A stretch of DNA of 64,000 nt from an uncultured Deferribacteres bacterium. Its GTDB lineage: Bacteria; Zhuqueibacterota; JdFR-76; DREG01. Below are positions 37,238 to 45,836 of this stretch, piece by piece. The stretch lies in contig CAJVYQ010000001.1 in assembly GCA_913009825.1 (NCBI GenBank), forward strand, positions 62,001 to 126,000, in the 5' to 3' direction. Made by a program: the position numbers and the translations under genes. Below the pieces are notes generated by a model that saw nothing but the letters and a program-made list of their open reading frames with translations, was not told the origin of the DNA and did no database searches. Each line of letters begins with the position of its first letter. The stretch's first letter is position 1.

Positions 37238-38110
37238 TTACACAAAGTTTGGCCACAATGTCCTCTCTTCGTACTTTTTCACTTTCACGCCGGTTTGGGA
37301 AGCAGCAACCCCTTTCCCAGCCTTCACATGGGGAGCATGGTAAAAAAACAGCAGCCAGTCTTCCAGCAGCGCCGCATCGATGAATTGCCGGCGCATCAAC
37401 TTGGACTGCTCCCTGTTGAAATCAAATTTCAATTTCAATCCCCGGTTGAAATGAGAAGGCGTGGGAATCAAATCGCCAAAAGCTGCGGCAGTCCGGCCGT
37501 CACCGGAATCGATCGTGACGATCTGGTGACCGGGCGTGTGACCATTTGTTTTGATCAATGTCACACCCGGGACGACCTCCTCCGTGCCGGTTACCAATTG
37601 CAAATTTTGCGATTCGCTGAGCAGTCCCCAGTTTTCCAAAAAGTAACCGTGCTGTTTCCGGTAGAGCGATCGCTGCGCCGCATCCCACTCATCAGTCTGA
37701 ATAAAAACGGCGGCATTGGGATAAGCCGGCACAAGATTCCCGGCACGATCGTAACAAGTTACGCCTCCTGCGTGGTCGTAATGCAGATGTGTCAACAAAA
37801 TATGGGTCACATCCTGTGCATCGATCCCCAGAGATGCCAACTGTTCCCGGATCGATTTGGTTTTTCCCGCCGGCGCCGGATAATCACAAGCCCGACCTTT
37901 TATTTTTGTACCGATACCCGTATCACACAAAATGATGTTGTCATTATTCCTGATCAGCACAACATTGATGCTCACCAACAATCGTCCCGGCATTTTGGGT
38001 TCGTCAACCGGCAGCGCAGACAGCGCTCCGGTAAATTCTTCCATAAGATTACCGGTGAGCCGGAAGAGACCTTCGGAGAGCTGTAAGATGTCAAAGCGGC
38101 CAAATTCCAT
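37238..38110 (-). CDS. Metallo-beta-lactamase-fold hydrolase
   Basis: 290 aa. The metal site HILLTHLHYDHAGG (HxHxDH) lies near residue 107, with later ligands in TNGHTPGHQ and FGDLIPTPSHFN. No signal peptide, so cytoplasmic. Resembles lactonase/ribonuclease-like MBL proteins without a clear subfamily; a thioesterase or lactone hydrolase role would suit its position between thiolase and acyl-CoA dehydrogenase genes, but that is inference. Confidence 0.85.
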   Translation of the reverse strand: MEFGRFDILQLSEGLFRLTGNLMEEFTGALSALPVDEPKMPGRLLVSINVVLIRNNDNIILCDTGIGTKIKGRACDYPAPAGKTKSIREQLASLGIDAQDVTHILLTHLHYDHAGGVTCYDRAGNLVPAYPNAAVFIQTDEWDAAQRSLYRKQHGYFLENWGLLSESQNLQLVTGTEEVVPGVTLIKTNGHTPGHQIVTIDSGDGRTAAAFGDLIPTPSHFNRGLKLKFDFNREQSKLMRRQFIDAALLEDWLLFFYHAPHVKAGKGVAASQTGVKVKKYEERTLWPNFV

Positions 38111-38138
38111 AAGTTGAATTATTCCGGATAAAAATTTT

Positions 38139-38192
38139 GTAATTATTCAGGTATGCTCTTTAACTTTAAAAGAAGCATACATGCGTAGTTAC
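38139..38192. repeat. Family B element, minimal copy B3
   Basis: 54 bp: GTAATTATTCAGGTATGC facing GCATACATGCGTAGTTAC around a short AT-rich loop. The ends match family B with a few substitutions, but no hairpin cargo is present. Lies between the acyl-CoA dehydrogenase and metallo-hydrolase genes. Confidence 0.65.
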
Positions 38193-38202
38193 AAAACTTT
38201 TG

Positions 38203-39342
38203 CTATTCCTGCAATATTTGCCGGGCAATTACCAGCCGTTGTATTTCCGAAGTTCCTTCGCCGATGGTCATCAGTTTGGCATCACGGTAGTAACGTTCTA
38301 CCGGATAATCCTTGATGAAGCCATAACCGCCGTGGATCTGGATTGCCGCGTTTGTAACCCGCATGGCCGCTTCCGACGCATACAATTTACACATAGCCGA
38401 TTGTTTGATAAACGGTTTTTGGTGATCTTTCAGCCAGGCCGCCTGGTAAACCAACAGGCGCGCTGCTTCAATTTCCGTAGCCATATCGGCCAGCTTGAAT
38501 TGAATAGCCTGATGTTTGGCGATCGGTTTGCCAAACTGAATGCGCTGTTTGGCGTATTCACGCGCCCGGTCATACGCCCCCTGGGCAATTCCCAAAGCCA
38601 GCGCGCCGATCCCGATGCGGCCTTCATCCAGGGTTGTTACCGCCTGTTTGAATCCGTCTCCTTCTGCGCCAAGCAGAGCATCCGGCGTCACCTCGCAATT
38701 TTCGTAAATCAATTCCTGCGTGTTTGAACCGCGCAGACCCAACTTTTTTTCCGTTTTGCCTAATTTGAAACCGGGATTGCTATTCTCTACAAGAAACGTG
38801 CTCAAACTCTTATGTTTGGGGGCTTGCGGATTGGAGCGGGCGGAGGTAATAATCACCTTCGATTTTCCGCCGTTGGTGATGAAGACTTTTCTGCCATCGA
38901 TCACCCAGTTGCCGTTTTTTCTCTCCGCCCTGGTTTTAATCCCGCCGGCATCCGAACCTGCATCCGGCTCAGTTAAACCGAAAGCGCCCAAAAATTCACC
39001 GGAACAGAGGCCGGGCAAATATTTATTTTTCTGTTCTTCGTTGCCAAATGTGTAAATGGGATAGGCGCCGAGTGAAATATGAGCACATAGTGTGATGGCA
39101 GTGGACGCGCACGAGCGGGCCACTTCTTCCACTGCGATGGCAAAAGCGGTAGTGTCCATGCCGGCACCGCCATACTCCTCCGGAAACGGAATGCCCAGCA
39201 AACCAAGTTCGGACATTTTTTGTAATATCTCCGCCGGAAATTTCTCTTCTTCATCCAATTGAGCTGCAACCGGTTCCACTTCCGCAGCTACGAACTGGCG
39301 AACCATATCCTGCAGCATGCGATGTTCCTGGGACAATTCCAT
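38203..39342 (-). CDS. Acyl-CoA dehydrogenase (short/medium-chain type)
   Basis: 379 aa. GGAGAG precedes ATG 39342. FAD-dependent acyl-CoA dehydrogenase: FGLTEPDAGSDAGG and WVIDGRKVFITNGG signatures in the middle, IQIHGGYGFIKDYPVERYYRDA toward the C-terminus (residues about 335-355), and the catalytic Glu expected in GEGTSEIQRL. Introduces the 2,3-double bond in acyl-CoA; electrons go to an electron-transfer flavoprotein that is not encoded here. Fits the beta-oxidation or butanoate set of the region. Confidence 0.93.
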   Translation of the reverse strand: MELSQEHRMLQDMVRQFVAAEVEPVAAQLDEEEKFPAEILQKMSELGLLGIPFPEEYGGAGMDTTAFAIAVEEVARSCASTAITLCAHISLGAYPIYTFGNEEQKNKYLPGLCSGEFLGAFGLTEPDAGSDAGGIKTRAERKNGNWVIDGRKVFITNGGKSKVIITSARSNPQAPKHKSLSTFLVENSNPGFKLGKTEKKLGLRGSNTQELIYENCEVTPDALLGAEGDGFKQAVTTLDEGRIGIGALALGIAQGAYDRAREYAKQRIQFGKPIAKHQAIQFKLADMATEIEAARLLVYQAAWLKDHQKPFIKQSAMCKLYASEAAMRVTNAAIQIHGGYGFIKDYPVERYYRDAKLMTIGEGTSEIQRLVIARQILQE

Positions 39343-39699
39343 GATCTCTCCAAATTGGTTTATTGTTCGATGTGCAGAAAGCCTTCGACTGAGTTTATCC
39401 TGAGCCCCTTCGACAAGCTCAGGATAAACGTGACGAAAGAGCCCGGGCTGACTTAAATAACCATGCTGAGCGCTTGCCCGCCTCTGCGGGCAGGGAGGCG
39501 AAGCGTGATTACAGCTAATTCATGGTGCACACATGAGTAGTTAGTGCTTGAACAAAAACCCCGGAAACAGTAAAAAGTGTCATTCCTGCGAAGCTTGTCC
39601 TCACGAAAGTGGGGAGCAGGAATCCAATGAAAATAAGAACTTATAGATTCCCGCTTTCGCGGGAATGACAGAAAAAGAGAGTTGTCTTTCAAACTATAT
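39343..39699. other. Intergenic repeats between acyl-CoA dehydrogenase and hydratase genes
   Basis: Holds the degenerate family B copy B4 (about 39362-39544) and a cattcctgcgaag...gcgggaatgac inverted repeat (about 39578-39671), a common bacterial intergenic hairpin type. No gene. Confidence 0.65.
39362..39544. repeat. Family B element, degenerate copy B4
   Basis: Read as reverse complement it aligns along its length with B1: CTAACTACTCATGTGTGCAC, then AATTAGCTG..ATCACGCTTCG, AGCATGG and TTTATCCTGAGC / GCTCAGGATAAA, ending AGTCGAAGGC. An extra CCCTGCCCGCAGAGGCGGG hairpin is inserted relative to B1. The inner-side terminal repeat is lost. Confidence 0.7.
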
Positions 39700-40500
39700 T
39701 TACTCACCCTTGTAATCAGGCGCTCGCTTTTCCAGAAATGCCCGGATCCCTTCCAAACGGTCTTCTGTCCCGATGGTTTTGCGGTAGTTTTCTTTTTCAA
39801 TTTCCAGTCCCTTCACCAGTTCCACTTCCAGACCGGCGCGGATGGCCTGTTTGGCGGCCTGTACGGCAACCGGGCCGTTGCGGGCGATCAGCCCGGCCAA
39901 ACCGGTACAAAAAGGTTTGAGTTCTTCTTTCTTGACAACAAATTCGGCAACACCCGCTTCGAATGCCTCTAACCCGGTAAATATTTTTGCAGAAGCGATC
40001 CAGAACAGTGCTTTACCGGCGCCAATCAAACGCGCCAGTCTTTGTGTTCCGCCGGCGCCGGGAATGATGGCCAGACCAGTTTCCGGCAGCCCGAGACGGG
40101 CATCATTTGTCACCACACGGAAATCCGCTGCCAGAACCAGTTCCAATCCGCCGCCCAATGAGGAACCCTGAACTGCCGCCAGCACAGGTACAGGGAGTTG
40201 GTAAATTCTCCGGAACGTGCTGCGAATACGGTCGACCACTTCTTCAACCTGATCTGATGGAATTTGCCGCCGCTCCTTTAAATCAGCGCCGGCGCAAAAA
40301 TGTCCGCCTTCCGCGTCGATAATCACAATCCGGATCATTTTTTCACCAATCTGATTCTCAATGATTTCCAGAGCGGAATTCAATTCGGCAATCATCTGCC
40401 GGTCGAGGGCATTAACCGGCGGTCTGGCAAGCGTTAAACGGGCAATAAATTTGTCAACATTTAGTTTAAGATGATGAAATCGGCTCATAAAATCTGCCAT
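39700..40500 (-). CDS. Enoyl-CoA hydratase
   Basis: 266 aa crotonase-family enzyme. ARPPVNALDRQMIAEL at the N-terminus, oxyanion-hole strand FCAGADLKE, AAVQGSSLGGGLELVLAADFR with the first catalytic Glu, and GLPETGLAIIPGAGGTQRL with the second, so a true hydratase is likely. It hydrates trans-2-enoyl-CoA to 3-hydroxyacyl-CoA. Start at 40500 or an internal ATG 12 nt on; neither has a strong ribosome site. Confidence 0.9.
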   Translation of the reverse strand: MADFMSRFHHLKLNVDKFIARLTLARPPVNALDRQMIAELNSALEIIENQIGEKMIRIVIIDAEGGHFCAGADLKERRQIPSDQVEEVVDRIRSTFRRIYQLPVPVLAAVQGSSLGGGLELVLAADFRVVTNDARLGLPETGLAIIPGAGGTQRLARLIGAGKALFWIASAKIFTGLEAFEAGVAEFVVKKEELKPFCTGLAGLIARNGPVAVQAAKQAIRAGLEVELVKGLEIEKENYRKTIGTEDRLEGIRAFLEKRAPDYKGE

Positions 40501-40832
40501 TGAATAGATTTTTCACTCTGTTCTGACGAAAGGTTGTCTGTCATTTTCTGTTAGCCAACCGGCCGTCTACGCTTACGTTTGATAAACATTTTGCCGGTTC
40601 AAAAACGGAACGGCAATTATTTTTGCCAATTTTACTTTTCTTGTACTGAGCCGCTGCTTAGAGTCTGTCCGAATTTGTCATTCCCGCAATGCTTTTGGCG
40701 GGAATCCATTGCTGTCCTTAAGGTGATTCCCTGTCTGCAGAGGCAGGCGGTGTAAAGATTACCGGAATGACAATATTTTTGGTGTTTTAGGACAGCCACT
40801 GCCTGATAGGTTCAAATTAAAAAATGCCGCCT
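40501..40832. other. Intergenic region with nested inverted repeat
   Basis: CTGTCC (40665) and GGACAG (to 40795) enclose TTGTCATTCC / GGAATGACAA arms and a cctgtctgcagaggcagg hairpin, giving a three-level nested structure of about 131 bp. No gene. Confidence 0.6.
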
Positions 40833-42083
40833 TTAAGGTTGAACACTGCCCGGTTCCACCGGAATGTCCGTATCTGAAATGGACAATTTGAAGCGGCGGA
40901 TTTCATTTTTACCGGCGTCGACTACATAAACCACCTGATCGGCAACCACAACGCCGCGGGGATCGACAAACTCCGCCACAGCCAATCCTTTGTTGCCCAA
41001 ACTGATCTCCCGTCCGGCGCCGGGGTCTTCATTGTCAAATTTGAAAACTCTTTTCAGTTGCCGGTCGACAATAAAAATATTATTCTGATCATCCAGAGTA
41101 ATGTCATTTGGTTGGCCGAATCGGTTTAAATCCATGATCGGATGTTTGTACAATTCATACTGAGAGATGAAACTGCCGGCGGTTAATTTTTGCACACGGA
41201 AATTACCGCCCCACTGGGTCAAATACAGATTTCCGTTTTTATCCACATAAATGCCGCGCGGCGTATCTACTGTACCGGCGCCGGAGCCGAATGTCATTAC
41301 ATTTCTATCAAATCTCCCTTTGTAAGCAAACATCTTTCTGCCGTTTGCCAGCTTTACTCCGGCATACGGAATCAGATTGAAACGGGCGATCCGGTTTTTG
41401 TACGATTCCGCTACATAGATCCGGTCGGAACCGAATTTACCGGCAGCAATACCAAAATATTGCAACTCCTGCTCAGGAGCAGTATAAAACTCATGGACCG
41501 CCGTAACCTGCTCAATGTCCGCCGGATTTTCTGAAAAATTATATTGGACAAAAGTGAGAGAATCGATACCGGTCTGAAAAAATTCTTCCGCTTCCTGAAC
41601 GGAATAGTGGACGGTATCGCCATTCGCCCGCTTAAAAATGGCTTTGAAAGCAACAGCCTCCACACCGGCAATATTCAGATATTCATTCCAGATAAAAATT
41701 TTGTTGCTGCCGTTGACGATGAAAAGATTCAACCGGCTATCAAGGCTAATGGCAACCGGCCGGGCAACCGGCTTAATCTGATCAAACCGGTCGCGGCGGA
41801 TGACTTCACCGGATTTTTTCAACGCCACAATTTCGTTCCCCGCTGAATTTGTCAGCCACAGATAGCCATCGGGACCGACAATGATGTCCGTCGGCTGATC
41901 GAGCGTAATTCCCAGTCTGGCGCTGTTCCACACCGGTTTTATTTCAATATAGGATGTATCATTTGCGCCGAAACCGGTCACATCGCCCTGCTCCACAGGC
42001 AAAGGCAGTTTTTTGAAATCACAGCCACTGTGGATGGAGAGAGAAAAAAACAGGATGGATACGGCAGCAGCAATTCTCTTCAT
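40833..42083 (-). CDS. NHL-repeat beta-propeller lipoprotein
   Basis: 416 aa. AAGGTGG lies 5 nt before ATG 42083. The lipobox SIHSGC puts lipidation at Cys21. The rest consists of about five or six NHL-type blades (PTDIIVGPDGYLWLTNSAGN; GIYVDKNGNLYLTQWGGN; NDITLDDQNNIFIVDRQLK; GVVVADQVVYVVDAGKNE). Such propellers bind proteins or sugars and are not enzymes by default. Last gene of the six-gene envelope operon, 10 nt after the PorV-like gene. Confidence 0.85.
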   Translation of the reverse strand: MKRIAAAVSILFFSLSIHSGCDFKKLPLPVEQGDVTGFGANDTSYIEIKPVWNSARLGITLDQPTDIIVGPDGYLWLTNSAGNEIVALKKSGEVIRRDRFDQIKPVARPVAISLDSRLNLFIVNGSNKIFIWNEYLNIAGVEAVAFKAIFKRANGDTVHYSVQEAEEFFQTGIDSLTFVQYNFSENPADIEQVTAVHEFYTAPEQELQYFGIAAGKFGSDRIYVAESYKNRIARFNLIPYAGVKLANGRKMFAYKGRFDRNVMTFGSGAGTVDTPRGIYVDKNGNLYLTQWGGNFRVQKLTAGSFISQYELYKHPIMDLNRFGQPNDITLDDQNNIFIVDRQLKRVFKFDNEDPGAGREISLGNKGLAVAEFVDPRGVVVADQVVYVVDAGKNEIRRFKLSISDTDIPVEPGSVQP

Positions 42084-42093
42084 TCAGGCCACC

Positions 42094-43098
42094 TTAAAAA
42101 CAAAAATAGATTGTAAATTGTTGTGTCATATTCAAACTGCCGAAATCCGCATAAGCATAATCAATTTTCATTTTCACGCCGGCGATAGGAATGACCGTTC
42201 CGGCGCCAAAAGTCCAGTGAGATTCATCAAAACCGAAGCGGTAACCGCTCCGCAACGCGAAATTATGATGGAAAGTGTATTCGCTGCCCAACACAGCCGT
42301 TTCCGCATTGTCCATGGGATGATTCATCTGAAACGCCAGTGTCATTTTATGTTTTTCGCTTTCATACATCTCCATGGCCGCGCCCAGTGTAAAATTGGTC
42401 GGCGGGGAAAAATCGGCATAATTTGTTTCCAGCTCGGTACCGCCGGTACTTCGCTTCAGATAGGTGCCGCCGGGTCGGACATTGGGGCCGAAATTGCGCA
42501 GCGATGCGGCAAAGCGCAGCGATTTGAACCCGGTCCAATAATAGGTGCCGAAATCCAGCATCACGGCGTTCATGCGCAGATCGGCAAGATTCTCCTGCAC
42601 ATATTTCACACTGGTACCGAATGAAAACCGGTCGGTCATCCGGAATGAGAAAGAAACCGCCGTAAAAAGATCGTTGTAACCAAAATACTCACCGGTGCCG
42701 TTGGGGTGATATTCGTCGGTGATTTCCATATCCTCCGTGTACAAAAATCCCACACTGACGCCGATAGCGAAAGTATGAGAAATTTGCTGCACATAGCCGG
42801 CGTACTCGTACTGGATATCCACAGGCCATTGTATGTGGGACACGATGCCCTGATTGGCGTTGATCTGAACCAAACCGGCCGGGTTCCAGAACATGGCGGT
42901 GGCATCGTTGGCAATGGGCACAAACGCTCCTGCCATGCCTGCCGCGCGGGCGCCCAAATCTATTTTCAAAAAAGTCATGGCCGAGGTTCCCACCCGCTGT
43001 TCGCCAAGGCGCGGGAAAAGTCCCTGTGCCAACAAAGTGCCGTTGACCCAAAACAGCAACGCAAAGATAATTTTTGTGGATTTAAATTTCATACTCAT
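42094..43098 (-). CDS. PorV/PorQ family outer-membrane protein
   Basis: 334 aa with signal peptide (IIFALLFWVNGTLLAQ). GARAAGMAGAFVPIANDATAMFWNPAGL is the hallmark N-terminal motif of the PorV/PorQ (UPF0164) beta-barrel family; the C-terminal strand ends in Phe (MTQQFTIYFCF). PorV shuttles T9SS cargo in Bacteroidota; this protein sits in an operon with two T9SS-sorted proteins, so a cargo-specific PorV role is plausible. Starts 5 nt after the TonB receptor stop. Confidence 0.87.
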   Translation of the reverse strand: MSMKFKSTKIIFALLFWVNGTLLAQGLFPRLGEQRVGTSAMTFLKIDLGARAAGMAGAFVPIANDATAMFWNPAGLVQINANQGIVSHIQWPVDIQYEYAGYVQQISHTFAIGVSVGFLYTEDMEITDEYHPNGTGEYFGYNDLFTAVSFSFRMTDRFSFGTSVKYVQENLADLRMNAVMLDFGTYYWTGFKSLRFAASLRNFGPNVRPGGTYLKRSTGGTELETNYADFSPPTNFTLGAAMEMYESEKHKMTLAFQMNHPMDNAETAVLGSEYTFHHNFALRSGYRFGFDESHWTFGAGTVIPIAGVKMKIDYAYADFGSLNMTQQFTIYFCF

Positions 43099-43103
43099 AT
43101 CAG

Positions 43104-45836
43104 TTAAAAAGCAAATCGAATTCCGGTTTTAACAAGACGCGGCCATCCGAAACGATCGGGATTCTCCGGCGGTAAATCGCGCGGATCGTCATGCCAGGTT
43201 CGGGGAATAACATCGCCCGGTTCGTACGGCCTGCCGGTAAAAGGATTGATGATCCGGGGAATTTTTGTATTGAATATATTCTCCGCTTCCAGAAAGATGG
43301 ACCAGTCCGTGCCAAACAAAGTCAAATCCTGGTAAATTCGCAAATCCAGGCGTGTCCATGATTTTGACAGTGAACCGTATTCATCTTTTTCGTAGAGATT
43401 TTTTTCAATCTGAACCAGGCGGCGGTACCGCTTTCCGGATTCCATCTCCCAACGCAGATCGAACCCCCAGCGATTGGGGATTTTAATTCCCCAAAACGAA
43501 ATATTAGCATCCTTAGGCATATGAAAGAAAACATCCGTGGAAAACCGGAACGGCTTGTCCCAGCGCAGGTAACTTTCCGTCAGCGGTTTTTCCGGCACAC
43601 GTCCAGCGGCAACCAACAGGTTGGTGTTTGGTGTCGAGCTTTTACCGGTTACCAGCGCATAAGTAAAATCCACATTGCCGGACAGATACTGGGAATAGCG
43701 GCGCCGGAAACGCATTTCGATACCGCGGGAACGGGCGTAATCCATGTTTACATACATGTAATAACTGATATTTCCCAGTCGCGGACTGAATTTTTGGATC
43801 TGCACCGCGGTGGGATAATCGAACATATCTTTGTAGTACGCTTTAAATTCGATAGATTGGTTACGATTGAACCGGTGTTTCAAACCCAGCTCGTAGGCAA
43901 CAGTGGTTGTGGGGTTCAAATTGGGGTTGCCGAAAAGTTGATAGGTTGCTTCCGAATGCGATTTTAATTTGGCGTACACATACTGACCGATGGGGCGCTG
44001 GGAAAAATGACCGTAATGCATGTACAGCATATCGTTGTCCGTAACCGGGTGAGAGATTCCCAAACGCGGGCTCAAATGCCCTTTACCGCGGCGGCCGAAT
44101 ATTTGGAACGTTTCCCGTTTGAACAAGTCTCTGGCAGCGTCGGTAATGGTTACGGTCTCCGGATCGCTGATGGCATCTTCAACATATTTGCCGGGGAACC
44201 AGTAATCGTAGCGCAGACCGATATTTACAATCATACCGCTGTAGGTGATCCGGTCCTGAATGTAACCGGAACCGTCGTTAGGGAAAACACGATAAAAATC
44301 ATGATTTCTGCCCAGGCCGGAACTGCCGATCCATGGGTCGACAATATCGATCACCTGCATTTCCGTATAGCGAAATTCGAAGCCGGACCTAATTTGGTGT
44401 TTTTCACGGAAATTACTGGTAAGATTGCCGTTCAAAGACCAGTTGTCCGAGAAATAATCGTACCACCGGCCGGCGTCGCCCGTGTCGTAAAAACCGTCGC
44501 CAAAACGGGTTTGCACATTGCCCCGGGAATCGGTCAGATAGGTTACCGGTTCCGTATCCAGCACTTCCCGGTACTCTGTCCAGTGTTTATTCTGCACGGC
44601 GCTGTGCAGTCCGGTGAAAAAACGGCCTAAGTTAATCTCATAAAAAGCGGTTGGACTGATGGTATGCACCCACTCAACGTTGCTTAAAATTGCTTCTTTG
44701 GTCATAGTATTGAACCGATCCAGCATTTTACTGTAGCGAAAGGGGAAATATTGTCCGGATTCGATGCGCGGTAAAAAGAATCCCTGGTTGATGTTCAGCG
44801 AGCGGTTGTACGAATAGCTCAACTTCATTCCCGGTTTTATTTTCCAGGTTACTTTTCCCAACACATGCCAGTTATTTTCTTCGCGAGGCACCAGGTTTTT
44901 GTAATCTTTTTTAGCGGGATATAATTGGGTTGCATGGGGCAGATAAGTATCGCTGATATTCATGTAACCACTGACAAAATAAGTCACTTCGCCGGGCAGA
45001 TGCAAACCGATAGAGCGTAGTCCGAATTGAGTTATCGGTTCGGGTCCGCCAAAATTAAATTCCACTTCGTCCGTATTGTAGCCGTTGAAAGAAGACGACA
45101 GGCTTGAATGATCCGTTTTCCAGGAAAGGTTCCCTTCGTATTTTTTCGAGCCCTCTTTGGTCTTCACATCGATGATGCCCGACATGGCCTGACCGTACTC
45201 CGCATTGAAACCACCGGTGATGATTTTCAATTCCTCGATCGCCCCGGCGTTCAAATACAGCGTGTTCGAATACCCGGACAGGGGATCTTTGATGGACTGG
45301 CCATCTACGATGAACAAACTTTCGTCAGCCCGGCCGCCGCGGATATGAATTTCATTGTTTTCCTTCACCACGCCGATCTCCTGAGAAACAATGTCGCTCA
45401 CATCTTGCACTATTTTTTGCTGAATATCTTTGGCCAGTAAATTCCTTTGCGAGGCCGTTACATCTACTTCAAATAATGGTCTTTCACCGACGATCTCCAC
45501 ATTTTGTCCCAGCGCCAATACGGTCGGTTTCAGATTAAAATCAACAACTTTGGTTCGACCCGCGAAAACCCGTACGCCTGTGGTAAGCTGCGTGGTAAAC
45601 CCGATCATGCGGGCTTCCAGATCGTAATCTCCGGGAGACAGCCCGATGATTTTAAATTTCCCGTTCAAATCCGTGGCGGCGCCTTTGTACGTCCCTTTCA
45701 CAAGTACATTCACACCAGGCAGCGGCTGGCCATTGGAAGCATCCCGAACAGAACCTTCGATATTGCCTTTCTGCGCGGCTGCAAGTCCCGGCAACAACAC
45801 CGTGAACCACAAAAATAGAATAAATTTTTTCATCAT
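43104..45836 (-). CDS. TonB-dependent receptor with carboxypeptidase-like domain
   Basis: 910 aa. Signal peptide FILFLWFTVLLPGLAAAQ; carboxypeptidase-regulatory-like domain at about 24-108 (GNIEGSVRDASNGQPLPGVNV); plug at about 120-245 (EIHIRGGRADESLFIVDGQS, AGAIEELKIITGGFNAEYGQ); then a beta-barrel ending in Phe. Start abuts the stop of the upstream lipoprotein gene (TAAATG). In a CarboxypepD-Oar-like family whose members are often not nutrient receptors but envelope or secretion-associated. Its operon with T9SS cargo and PorV supports the latter, as inference. Confidence 0.9.
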   Translation of the reverse strand: MMKKFILFLWFTVLLPGLAAAQKGNIEGSVRDASNGQPLPGVNVLVKGTYKGAATDLNGKFKIIGLSPGDYDLEARMIGFTTQLTTGVRVFAGRTKVVDFNLKPTVLALGQNVEIVGERPLFEVDVTASQRNLLAKDIQQKIVQDVSDIVSQEIGVVKENNEIHIRGGRADESLFIVDGQSIKDPLSGYSNTLYLNAGAIEELKIITGGFNAEYGQAMSGIIDVKTKEGSKKYEGNLSWKTDHSSLSSSFNGYNTDEVEFNFGGPEPITQFGLRSIGLHLPGEVTYFVSGYMNISDTYLPHATQLYPAKKDYKNLVPREENNWHVLGKVTWKIKPGMKLSYSYNRSLNINQGFFLPRIESGQYFPFRYSKMLDRFNTMTKEAILSNVEWVHTISPTAFYEINLGRFFTGLHSAVQNKHWTEYREVLDTEPVTYLTDSRGNVQTRFGDGFYDTGDAGRWYDYFSDNWSLNGNLTSNFREKHQIRSGFEFRYTEMQVIDIVDPWIGSSGLGRNHDFYRVFPNDGSGYIQDRITYSGMIVNIGLRYDYWFPGKYVEDAISDPETVTITDAARDLFKRETFQIFGRRGKGHLSPRLGISHPVTDNDMLYMHYGHFSQRPIGQYVYAKLKSHSEATYQLFGNPNLNPTTTVAYELGLKHRFNRNQSIEFKAYYKDMFDYPTAVQIQKFSPRLGNISYYMYVNMDYARSRGIEMRFRRRYSQYLSGNVDFTYALVTGKSSTPNTNLLVAAGRVPEKPLTESYLRWDKPFRFSTDVFFHMPKDANISFWGIKIPNRWGFDLRWEMESGKRYRRLVQIEKNLYEKDEYGSLSKSWTRLDLRIYQDLTLFGTDWSIFLEAENIFNTKIPRIINPFTGRPYEPGDVIPRTWHDDPRDLPPENPDRFGWPRLVKTGIRFAF

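Noticed and set aside
37295-38086. 263-codon plus-strand frame
   Set aside because: Antisense to the metallo-beta-lactamase-fold gene, whose HxHxDH site is unmistakable.
44007-44630. 207-codon plus-strand frame
   Set aside because: Antisense within the TonB receptor gene; no independent support.
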